In this document: positions 1-5,267 of the stretch, piece by piece
Layout: the number at the start of each line of letters is the position of its first letter
Position numbering within the stretch: position 1 is the first letter of the stretch
Assembly: GCA_035706585.1 (NCBI GenBank)
Contig: DASSUW010000468.1
Span: forward strand, 1 to 9,601
Origin: DASSUW01 sp035706585
GTDB lineage: Bacteria; Actinomycetota; Thermoleophilia; Solirubrobacterales; Solirubrobacteraceae
DNA length: 9,601 nucleotides
Direction: 5' to 3'
Notes under the pieces: model-generated
Seen by the model: only the letters and a program-made list of their open reading frames with translations
Database searches by the model: none
What the model was told of the DNA's origin: nothing
Position numbers and translations under genes: made by a program

Positions 1-65
1 CGGCCCCGGTCGTCGCGCCGGCCCCGGTCGTCGCGCCGGCTCCGGTCGTCGCGCCGGCTCCGGTC
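1..65. repeat. 18-bp tandem repeat, about 3.6 copies
   Basis: The unit CGGCCCCGGTCGTCGCGC occupies 1-18 and 19-36. A one-base variant (C to T at unit position 5) occupies 37-54, and a partial copy covers 55-65. The array runs off the left edge, so its full length is unknown. The unit is a multiple of three. Read on the minus strand in the frame of the ATG at 112, the variant is synonymous (GGG/GGA, both Gly), which fits a coding repeat giving a six-residue Thr-Gly-Ala-Gly-Ala-Thr unit. The plus frame shared with the MFS gene is also synonymous (GCC/GCT), so this evidence alone does not fix the strand. Confidence 0.9.
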
Positions 66-112
66 TCAGGGCGGTTACGCGCGGCTCTCCCGGTATCACC
101 CACAACTGCCAT
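1..112 (-). CDS. Probable divergent gene, N-terminal part with hexapeptide repeat (partial)
   Basis: This frame starts at an ATG at 112 (an in-frame ATG at 124 is the alternative) and stays open to the left edge, giving about 37 residues: MAVVGDTGRAARNRPE followed by a Thr-Gly-Ala-Gly-Ala-Thr repeat. No family is recognisable, because only a low-complexity, probably disordered N-terminus is inside the window. Support comes from a good minus-strand promoter (TTGCAA, 17 bp, TAAAAT ending at 123), whose predicted transcription start is about 4 nt before the ATG at 112, and from the synonymous repeat variation. No plus-strand gene can end in this region, because none of the three plus frames has a stop before entering the MFS gene. 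By position it could be a regulator of the exporter, which is inference only. A non-coding repeat is the main alternative. Confidence 0.4.
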   Translation of the reverse strand, partial: MAVVGDTGRAARNRPETGAGATTGAGATTGAGATTGA

Positions 113-122
113 CGCGGCCGCC

Positions 123-151
123 ATTTTACCGTTCTCTCACAACTATTGCAA
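123..151 (-). promoter_or_regulatory. Putative minus-strand promoter of the left-edge gene
   Basis: On the minus strand, TTGCAA (151-146) is followed by 17 nt and then TAAAAT (128-123), which matches five of six bases of the sigma-70 type -10 consensus. Transcription would begin near 116, leaving a leader of only a few bases before the ATG at 112. The -35 hexamer is self-complementary and can also serve the plus strand. Confidence 0.45.
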
Positions 152-173
152 CGACATGCGATGCATCAACAAT
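146..173 (+). promoter_or_regulatory. Putative promoter of the MFS exporter
   Basis: The same TTGCAA (146-151), read on the plus strand, is followed after 16 nt by AACAAT (168-173, four of six -10 positions). This predicts a start of transcription near 180. It is AT-rich against a very GC-rich background. If it is correct, the ATG at 156 cannot be the start of the exporter, and the ATG at 201 (or 186) is used. The -10 match is weak and the element is inferred by eye. Confidence 0.35.
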
Positions 174-189
174 ATTTGCATCTGCATGT
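154..189. promoter_or_regulatory. Inverted repeat, candidate operator between divergent genes
   Basis: ACATGCGATGCA (154-165) is mirrored by TGCATCTGCATGT (177-189), with a single extra base in the right arm and an 11-nt AT-rich spacer. The putative plus-strand -10 box lies in the spacer, so a repressor bound here would block the exporter promoter. Dyads of this kind are typical targets of dimeric TetR, MarR or PadR regulators that control efflux pumps. The identity of the regulator is not visible. Confidence 0.5.
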
Positions 190-200
190 ACCATCCCCGG

Positions 201-1631
201 ATGGCTTCCTCCCCAACCGACGCCGCCGCTCCGCGCTGGGAGGCCCGCACCTGGGCCTTGCTGGTGGTGCTGTGCGGCGTGCTCTTCCTCGACGGGCTCG
301 ACGTCTCGATGGTGGGCGTCGCGCTGCCGTCGATCCGGTCGGACCTCGGGCTCTCGACGTCGCAGCTGCAATGGGTCGTGTCCGGCTACGTGCTCGGCTA
401 TGGCGGCCTGCTGCTGCTCGGCGGTCGCGCGGCCGACATGCTCGGGCGCCGGCGCGTGCTGATCGCGGGCCTGAGCGTGTTCGTCGTCGCGTCCGCCGTC
501 GGCGGACTCGTCAGCGACGGCACGCTGCTCGTCATCACCCGGATCGTCAAGGGCATGAGCGCGGCGTTCACCGCGCCGGCCGGCCTGTCGATCATCACGA
601 CCACGTTCAGCGAGGGCCCGAACCGCAACCGCGCGCTCGCGATCTACACCGCCACCGGCGCGAGCGGCTTCTCGCTCGGACTCGTGCTCGGCGGGCTGCT
701 GACCGAGCTCGGCTGGCGCTGGACGTTCCTGCTCCCCGTCCCGTTCGCGCTCGCCATCCTCGCCGTGGCGCCGCGCGTGATCCCGCGCGACGTGTCGCTG
801 GCGACCGGCCGCCGCCGCTACGACGTCGCCGGTGCCGTGACGATCACCGCCGCGATGCTGCTGCTCGTGCGCACGGTCGTCGAGGCGCCCGGCGAGGGCT
901 GGGGCGCACCGGTGACGGTCGCGTCGTTCGCCGTCGTGCTGGCGCTGCTCGGCCTGTTCGTCACGATCGAGCGCCGCAGCGCCGCGCCGCTGGTGCGGCT
1001 CGGGATCTTGCGCTCGGCCCCGCTCGTGCGCGCGAACCTCGGCGGCGCGATGCTGTTCGGCGGCTACTTCGGCTTCCAGTTCGTCGCCACGCTGTACCTG
1101 CAGGCGATGAACGGCTGGTCGGCGATCGAGACCGCGCTGGCGTTCCTGCCGGCCGGCCTGCTGGTCGCGTTCGGCGCGCCGCGGCTGGGGCCGATCGTCG
1201 ACCGGTTCGGCACGGCCCGGATCATCGCGGCCGGCTCGCTGTCCCTGCTCGCCGGCTACCTGCTGTTCCTGCGCGTGGACGCCACGGCGGCCTACGTCGG
1301 GCTGATGCTGCCGACCGTGCTGCTGCTCGGCGCCGGCTTCGCACTCTCGTTCCCGTCGTTCAACATCCAGGCGGTGGCGGGCGTCGCCGACCACGAGCAG
1401 GGGCTCGCCTCCGGCCTGCTGAACACGTCGTTCCAGATCGGCGGGGCGATCGGCCTCGCGGTCGTCACCGCGGTGGTGAGCAGCTCGGGAGGCGGCGGGC
1501 TGCCGACGGTCGACGGCGTCCAGACCGCGGTCGCGGTCAGCGCCGGCATCGCCGTGCTGGGCGTGCTCGTGGCCGGCTCCGGGCTCCTCGCGCCCGCGCG
1601 CGAGCCCGAGGTCGTGGCGGTCGAGACCTAG
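201..1631 (+). CDS. MFS drug/metabolite exporter, DHA2 (EmrB/QacA-like) family
   Basis: A 476-residue multi-pass membrane protein predicted to export small molecules by proton antiport. Visible family motifs, counted from the ATG at 201, are a D1-type LDGLDVSMVGVALP (30-43) in the first membrane helix, a loop 2-3 motif GGRAADMLGRRRV (74-86), and an antiporter-type motif C region (about 153-176) ending in GWRWTF. Hydrophobic segments run throughout, and the length fits 12-14 helices. The substrate cannot be read from the sequence. The upstream ATG codons at 156 and 186 are in frame, but 156 lies inside the promoter/inverted-repeat region and would add an unlikely Cys-rich, polar N-terminus. 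The start at 201 has no clear Shine-Dalgarno. The stop overlaps that of the convergent dipeptidase. Confidence 0.9.
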   Translation: MASSPTDAAAPRWEARTWALLVVLCGVLFLDGLDVSMVGVALPSIRSDLGLSTSQLQWVVSGYVLGYGGLLLLGGRAADMLGRRRVLIAGLSVFVVASAVGGLVSDGTLLVITRIVKGMSAAFTAPAGLSIITTTFSEGPNRNRALAIYTATGASGFSLGLVLGGLLTELGWRWTFLLPVPFALAILAVAPRVIPRDVSLATGRRRYDVAGAVTITAAMLLLVRTVVEAPGEGWGAPVTVASFAVVLALLGLFVTIERRSAAPLVRLGILRSAPLVRANLGGAMLFGGYFGFQFVATLYLQAMNGWSAIETALAFLPAGLLVAFGAPRLGPIVDRFGTARIIAAGSLSLLAGYLLFLRVDATAAYVGLMLPTVLLLGAGFALSFPSFNIQAVAGVADHEQGLASGLLNTSFQIGGAIGLAVVTAVVSSSGGGGLPTVDGVQTAVAVSAGIAVLGVLVAGSGLLAPAREPEVVAVET

Positions 1632-2659
1632 CCCCAGGCCGCCGCCAGGACCCGGCGCCAGTTGCCCCAGGCGATCCGGTCCACCTCGTCGCCCTCGAAG
1701 CCCGCGGCTTCGAGGGCGGCGAGGACGCCCTGGTAGGAGCTCGCGTCAGGCACCTCGCGCGGCATCGTCGCGCCGTCGAAGTCCGAGCCGAGCGCGACGT
1801 GGTCGACGCCGCAGCGGTCGGCGACGTAGCGGGCGTGCTCGGCGATCCGCGACAGCGGCGTGTCGGCATCGTCGCCGCCGTCCTCGCGCAGCGAGCCGAC
1901 GTCGAAGTTGATGCCGACGAGCCCGCCGCTGGCGGCGATCGCGTCGAGCTGGTCGTCGGTGAGGTTGCGCGTGTAGCGGCACAGCGCGTGCACGCCCGAG
2001 TGGGAGGCGATCAGCGGCCCGTCGAGCGCCCGGGCGACGTCCCAGAACCCGTTCGCGTTGATGTGGCTGAGGTCCACCGCGATGCCGAGCTCGGCGCAGC
2101 GCTTGACGAGCCGCGTGCCCGCCTCGGTGAGCCCGGGGCCGGTGTCCGGCGTGTCCGGGAAGCGGAACGGAACGCCGTGGGCGAACGCGTTGGCGCGGCT
2201 CCACACCGGGCCGAGCGACCGCAGGCCGGCCGCGTACCAGACGTCGAGCGCGTCGAGGTCCGTGTCGATCGCCTCGGCGCCCTCCATGTGGAAGACGATG
2301 CCGAGCGCCTCGCCGGCCAGGCAGCGATCGAGGTCGGCGACGTCGCGCACGAGCGCGACGGCTCCGTCGCAGCATTCGAGCAGCCGGAACAGCCGCGCGC
2401 CGAGCCGGGCGATGCTGCGTGCGCCGTCCTCCCACGGCAGCTCGGGCGCGTACGGGATGTCGTAGCTGCCGGGCGTGCGCGTGAAGTCGCCCATCGGCGA
2501 CGGCGGCCAGGCGGCGAACAGGCCGGCCGCGACCCCGCCCGCCCGTGCGCGCGGGACGGTGATCGCCGCCGCGTCCTCGCTGAGCAGCGCATCATCGGGC
2601 GCGCCCTCCTCCTCGAGGTGGCTGAGCACGTCGTTGTGGCCGTCGATCACCGGTCGCAT
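1628..2659 (-). CDS. Membrane dipeptidase family zinc hydrolase (peptidase M19)
   Basis: A 343-residue protein of the renal dipeptidase family, a TIM-barrel binuclear zinc enzyme that cleaves dipeptides, often with tolerance for a D-residue at the C-terminal position. Expected ligands are all present: His8 and Asp10 in DGHND, bridging Glu126 in FHMEG, His199 in DLSH and His220 in ASHSG, with the 73- and 21-residue spacings of the mammalian enzyme. The conserved GSDFDG lies at 291-296. There is no signal peptide, so it should be cytoplasmic. The ATG at 2659 was chosen because the catalytic DGHND follows at once, as usual, and a -10-like TACGAT ends 8 nt upstream, which suggests a leaderless mRNA. 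A longer frame reaching 2749 exists but would run through the divergent gene. It diverges from the M24 peptidase and may share its promoter. Confidence 0.93.
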   Translation of the reverse strand: MRPVIDGHNDVLSHLEEEGAPDDALLSEDAAAITVPRARAGGVAAGLFAAWPPSPMGDFTRTPGSYDIPYAPELPWEDGARSIARLGARLFRLLECCDGAVALVRDVADLDRCLAGEALGIVFHMEGAEAIDTDLDALDVWYAAGLRSLGPVWSRANAFAHGVPFRFPDTPDTGPGLTEAGTRLVKRCAELGIAVDLSHINANGFWDVARALDGPLIASHSGVHALCRYTRNLTDDQLDAIAASGGLVGINFDVGSLREDGGDDADTPLSRIAEHARYVADRCGVDHVALGSDFDGATMPREVPDASSYQGVLAALEAAGFEGDEVDRIAWGNWRRVLAAAWG

Positions 2660-2667
2660 CCCGCGCG

Positions 2668-2677
2668 ATCGTACGAT
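2668..2677. promoter_or_regulatory. Palindromic -10 element, putative bidirectional leaderless promoter
   Basis: ATCGTACGAT is a perfect 10-bp palindrome. It contains TACGAT (four of six -10 positions) on the plus strand at 2672-2677 and on the minus strand at 2673-2668. The plus-strand copy is followed by 7 nt and the GTG at 2685, the minus-strand copy by 8 nt and the ATG at 2659. Both start codons therefore sit where transcription would begin. No convincing -35 hexamer is visible on either side. Confidence 0.45.
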
Positions 2678-2684
2678 GCGGGGC

Positions 2685-3752
2685 GTGGACCGCATCTCCC
2701 GCGCCGCTGCCGCGGCCGTCGCGGCCGGCCTCGACGGGCTGCTCATCACGCCCGGGCCGGACCTGCGCTACCTGACCGGGTACTCGCCGCTGTCGGCGGC
2801 CGAGCGGCTGATGGTCCTCGTCGTGCGACCCGGCGAGGAGCCGGTCCTCGTCCTGCCGGCGTTCGAGCGCGGCGATGCGCCCGACGGCCTGCGCTACCTC
2901 GAGTGGTCCGACGGCGAGGACCCGTACGCGCGGGCGGCGACGCTGCTGTCGGCGGGGCGCTACGCGATCTCCGACGCCGCCTGGGCGCTGCACGCGTTCG
3001 GGCTGGCGCGCGCCGCCGCAGGCGCCACGCTCGCGTCGATGAGCGACGCGCTGCCGCTGCTGCGCGCGATCAAGGACGCGGACGAGCTCGGACGCATGGC
3101 GCGCGCCGGCGCGGCGGTCGACGCGACGTTCGACGCCCTGCTCGGCCTGCCGTTCGCCGGCCGCCGCGAGCTCGACGTCGCCGCCGACCTCGCGGCGCTC
3201 CTGCGCGAGCACGGCCACGAGAGCGTCGACTTCACGATCGTCGGCTCCGGCCCCAACGGCGCCAACCCGCACCACGGCGCGAGCGCGCGCGTGATCGCAC
3301 CCGGCGACATGGTGGTACTCGACTTCGGCGGCTTCGTCGACGGCTACGGGTCGGACACGACGCGCACAGTCGTCGTCGGCGAGCCGACCGCGGAGCAGCG
3401 GCGGGCGCACGACGTCGTGCGCGAGGCGCAGCAGATCGGCGTCGACGCCGTGCGCCCCGGCGTCGCCTGCCAGGACGTCGACCGCGCGGTGCGCGAGCAC
3501 ATCGCCGCCGCCGGGTTCGGCGAGTACTTCACGCACCGCACGGGCCACGGCATCGGCGTCGAGACCCACGAGCCGCCGTACATCGTCGAGGGCTCGACGC
3601 AGCCGCTCGCGCCCGGCATGTGCTTCTCGATCGAGCCGGGCGTCTACTTCCCGGGGCGGTTCGGTGTCCGGATCGAGGACATCGTCGCCGTGACCGAGTC
3701 GGGCGTGCGGCGACTGAACGAGAGCACGCGCGAACCGCGGGCCGTCGGTTAG
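2685..3752 (+). CDS. Xaa-Pro aminopeptidase-like metallopeptidase (M24)
   Basis: A 355-residue two-domain enzyme predicted to remove an N-terminal residue preceding proline, using two metal ions in the cytoplasm. Residues 1 to about 130 form the creatinase-type N-domain (LLITPGPDLRYLTGY at 19-33). The catalytic pita-bread domain holds all five ligands: Asp213 in VLDFGG, Asp224 in GYGSDTTRT, His288 in HRTGHGIG, Glu317 in SIEPGVY and Glu331 in RIED. The likely substrate histidines His197 (NPHHG) and His295 (ETHEPP) are also present. The GTG at 2685 is preferred because it lies 7 nt after a -10-like TACGAT with no Shine-Dalgarno, i.e. leaderless. The ATG at 2676 overlaps that box, and longer in-frame starts run into the dipeptidase gene. 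A prolidase or another M24B specificity is possible. It probably shares a transcript with the small acidic gene 30 bp downstream. Confidence 0.93.
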   Translation: MDRISRAAAAAVAAGLDGLLITPGPDLRYLTGYSPLSAAERLMVLVVRPGEEPVLVLPAFERGDAPDGLRYLEWSDGEDPYARAATLLSAGRYAISDAAWALHAFGLARAAAGATLASMSDALPLLRAIKDADELGRMARAGAAVDATFDALLGLPFAGRRELDVAADLAALLREHGHESVDFTIVGSGPNGANPHHGASARVIAPGDMVVLDFGGFVDGYGSDTTRTVVVGEPTAEQRRAHDVVREAQQIGVDAVRPGVACQDVDRAVREHIAAAGFGEYFTHRTGHGIGVETHEPPYIVEGSTQPLAPGMCFSIEPGVYFPGRFGVRIEDIVAVTESGVRRLNESTREPRAVG

Positions 3753-3782
3753 ATTCGCTCTGGGCGATCGAAAGGAGGAGTC

Positions 3783-3968
3783 ATGGAGCATGGCGACTTC
3801 GCACGGGGCGAGGAGACCAAGCCGCACGACGAGCACGAGGGATCGTTCGCCGAGGGCGAGGAGACCAAACCGCACGACGAGCACAAGGGATCGTTCGCCG
3901 AGGGCGAGGAGACCGAGCCGCGCGACGAGCGGGAGGGCAGCTTCGCCGACACGGACGAGGAGAGCTAG
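3783..3968 (+). CDS. Small acidic repeat protein, 61 residues, function unknown
   Basis: I do not recognise this protein. It consists almost entirely of a 16-residue repeat: residues 4-19, 20-35 (GSFAEGEETKPHDEHK) and 36-51, plus a partial fourth copy at 52-61 ending DTDEES. It is rich in Glu, Asp and His, has Phe as its only aromatic residue and no Cys, and is probably disordered. The corresponding DNA is a 48-bp tandem repeat. Coding is supported by a strong Shine-Dalgarno (AAAGGAGG, 3771-3778), an ATG 4 nt after it, largely synonymous or conservative differences between copies, and a hairpin just after the stop. It follows the M24 gene by 30 bp, so co-transcription is likely. The His-rich acidic repeats might bind metal, or the protein might be stress-related; both are speculation. 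Confidence 0.75.
   Translation: MEHGDFARGEETKPHDEHEGSFAEGEETKPHDEHKGSFAEGEETEPRDEREGSFADTDEES
3792..3965 (+). repeat. 48-bp coding tandem repeat, 3.6 copies
   Basis: Copies lie at 3792-3839, 3840-3887 and 3888-3935, with a partial copy at 3936-3965. The second and third copies are closest to each other, and the first differs at its 5' end. The period is a multiple of three and the repeat lies wholly inside the small acidic gene, so it is the DNA face of the 16-residue protein repeat. Confidence 0.85.
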
Positions 3969-3976
3969 CCCGTCGG

Positions 3977-4006
3977 GAGGGCGACCTCGACCGCGAGGCC
4001 GCCCTC
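3977..4006 (+). terminator. Strong hairpin after the small acidic gene, probable terminator
   Basis: GAGGGCG (3977-3983) pairs with CGCCCTC (4000-4006). Inside it, CCTCG (3985-3989) pairs with CGAGG (3994-3998) around a 4-nt loop, with one unpaired base on each side. That makes 12 base pairs, starting 8 nt after the stop at 3968. No U-tract follows, so a rho-independent terminator of the U-less kind common in GC-rich bacteria, or an mRNA-stabilising hairpin, are both possible. Confidence 0.5.
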
Positions 4007-4086
4007 GTCCCGGCGCCTGAGCCGACGCTGCCGGCGGGCGAGATGCACCCATCGTTCGCCTACATACAGGAAAGTGCGCGCAGGCC

Positions 4087-4115
4087 TTGACAAGCCCGCG
4101 CCACCTCTGAATACT
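4087..4115 (+). promoter_or_regulatory. Sigma-70-type promoter of the LacI-family gene
   Basis: A perfect TTGACA (4087-4092), a 17-nt spacer and AATACT (4110-4115, four of six positions) predict transcription starting near 4122. This is the clearest promoter in the window. The inverted repeat just downstream covers about +1 to +24, a position from which a repressor would block initiation or escape, so autoregulation is expected. Confidence 0.7.
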
Positions 4116-4121
4116 GCCGCG

Positions 4122-4147
4122 AAACGGTTCCAAAACCGTTTTCGGAG
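4122..4147. promoter_or_regulatory. LacI-family operator region upstream of the repressor gene
   Basis: CCAAAACCGTTTTCGGAG (4130-4147) is almost identical to the site before the binding-protein gene. Its half sites centre on a CpG at 4137/4138, as LacI-family operators do. In addition, AAACGGTT (4122-4129) and AACCGTTT (4134-4141) form a perfect 8-bp inverted repeat with a 4-nt spacer, so the core AACCGTTT occurs twice in opposite orientation. The site abuts the ATG and contains its only Shine-Dalgarno-like bases (GGAG, with no spacing), so a bound repressor would cover the translation start region too. Confidence 0.65.
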
Positions 4148-5191
4148 ATGAGCGAGGAGAGAGTCACCATCCGCCAGTTGGCGCGGCTCAGTGGTGTCTC
4201 CATCGGGACGGTGTCGCGTGCCCTGAACGGGTACACCGACGTGTCCCCGGAGACGCGGGAGCGCGTCATGCGGCTCGCCCGCGAGCTGGACTACACGCCT
4301 GCCGCCGCGGCCCGCAGCCTCAAGACGCAGCGCAGCCACGTCATCGGCGTGTTCCTCGAGACCGGCGAAGGTCACCCCGACCTGCAGCACCCGTTCTTCC
4401 ACGAGGTGCTGGTCGGGCTCAAGAACACGATCGGCGCCGGCGGGTTCGACCTGTTGCTGTTCGCCTCCGAGCACCCCGGCAACGGCTACGGCAGCCACGC
4501 CTACCTCAAGCGCTGCCGGCACCACAGCGTCGAGGGCGCGGTCCTGATGGGCGCCGACGCGGAGGACCCGGAGGTGCGGCGCCTCGTCCGCTCCGAGCTG
4601 CCCACGGTCGGCGTCGACCTCGAGGTCGAGGGCCCCGCGACCACCTACGTGATCAGCGACAACACGGACGGCGCAACCAAGGCAGTCCGCTATCTGCACA
4701 GCATCGGGCACCGCCGCATCGCCACGATCACCGGCCTGCTCGAGAAGCGCCCGGGGCAGGACCGCCTGCGCGGCTACCGCCAGGCGCTGCAGGCGACCGG
4801 GCTCGCCTACCGCGACGAGTACGTCGCCTACGGAGACTTCTACGTGGAGAGCGGCCGCCGCGCGATGGCCGACCTCCTTTCGCTCGACGAGCCGCCGACA
4901 GCGGTGTTCGTCGCGTCGGACATGATGGCCCTCGGCGCGATTCGCGCGGCCGGCGACGCCGGCCTGAACGTGCCGGCCGACGTCTCGGTCATCGGGTTCG
5001 ACGACATGCAGCTCGCCGACCACATGAACCCGCCGCTCACGACCGTCCGGCAGGACAAGGCCGGTCTCGGCGCGGCGGCGGGCGCGGCGCTCGTGCGCCT
5101 GATCGAGGGCGACGACGACGTCGACCCCTCCACGGTCCTTCCCGTGGAGCTCATCCGGCGCGGATCCACGAGACCGCGGGCAGCGACCTAG
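4148..5191 (+). CDS. LacI-family transcriptional repressor of the sugar operon
   Basis: A 347-residue regulator with the standard layout. The N-terminal helix-turn-helix has recognition helix VSIGTVSRALNG (17-28), the hinge helix PAAAARSL (51-58) has the Leu that intercalates at a central CpG, and a periplasmic-binding-protein-like effector domain runs from about residue 64 (HVIGVF). Typical C-domain signatures are VISDN, VFVASDMMALG and VSVIGFDDMQLADHMNPPLTTVRQD. The residues at the two main recognition positions are Ile19 and Gly20. It precedes the transporter and glucosidase genes in the same direction, so it most likely represses them and itself and is released by an imported sugar or a product. 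The position matches cebR, but the candidate operator differs from the CebR box (TGGGAGCGCTCCCA), so the symbol is not transferred. Confidence 0.95.
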   Translation: MSEERVTIRQLARLSGVSIGTVSRALNGYTDVSPETRERVMRLARELDYTPAAAARSLKTQRSHVIGVFLETGEGHPDLQHPFFHEVLVGLKNTIGAGGFDLLLFASEHPGNGYGSHAYLKRCRHHSVEGAVLMGADAEDPEVRRLVRSELPTVGVDLEVEGPATTYVISDNTDGATKAVRYLHSIGHRRIATITGLLEKRPGQDRLRGYRQALQATGLAYRDEYVAYGDFYVESGRRAMADLLSLDEPPTAVFVASDMMALGAIRAAGDAGLNVPADVSVIGFDDMQLADHMNPPLTTVRQDKAGLGAAAGAALVRLIEGDDDVDPSTVLPVELIRRGSTRPRAAT

Positions 5192-5231
5192 GGGGTGACC
5201 GCAGCGCAAGTACCCGACGCAGTGCCAGGCG

Positions 5232-5252
5232 TAATACCGAAACCGTTTTTGG
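5232..5252 (+). promoter_or_regulatory. Operator and weak -10 before the binding-protein gene
   Basis: CCGAAACCGTTTTTGG (5237-5252) matches the operator before the repressor gene at 14 of 16 positions and is followed by the same AG. It is a pseudopalindrome centred on the CpG at 5244/5245. TAATAC (5232-5237) could be a -10 box, which would put the start of transcription inside the operator, but no -35 is evident 16-18 nt upstream. The rest of the 76-bp gap after 5191 shows no terminator, so read-through from the repressor gene is also likely. Confidence 0.6.
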
Positions 5253-5267
5253 AGAAGGAGGAGAATC

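Larger units (their letters stand above)
3969..4147. other. Intergenic region between peptidase and sugar operons
   Basis: This is the longest gene-free stretch in the window. It holds the hairpin at 3977-4006, a second hairpin at 4037-4060 (GGCGAGATG paired with CATC and TCGCC, with a 2-nt bulge), the lacI-type promoter with a perfect TTGACA, and the operator region just before 4148. The part between the second hairpin and the -35 (4061-4086) shows nothing recognisable. No small gene or tRNA is seen here. Confidence 0.7.

Noticed and set aside
1..65. A CRISPR array
   Set aside because: The 18-bp units are contiguous with no spacers, so it is a simple tandem repeat.
122..137. A third copy of the LacI-type operator before the exporter (ATTTTACCGTTCTCTC)
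   Set aside because: It shares the short ACCGTT core but matches only about 9 of 16 positions and lacks the symmetric flanks.
2475..2684. An N-terminal extension of the M24 gene to an ATG at 2475
   Set aside because: It would overlap the catalytic start of the dipeptidase on the other strand, and the added residues match no part of the family. The M24 N-domain begins after 2685.
146..4090. A 3.9-kb open frame on the plus strand (second frame) spanning exporter, dipeptidase and M24 regions
   Set aside because: It is Arg-rich with no recognisable domain, begins at a TTG inside a promoter, and crosses genes with clear domains in other frames. GC-rich DNA has few stops, so this is a shadow.
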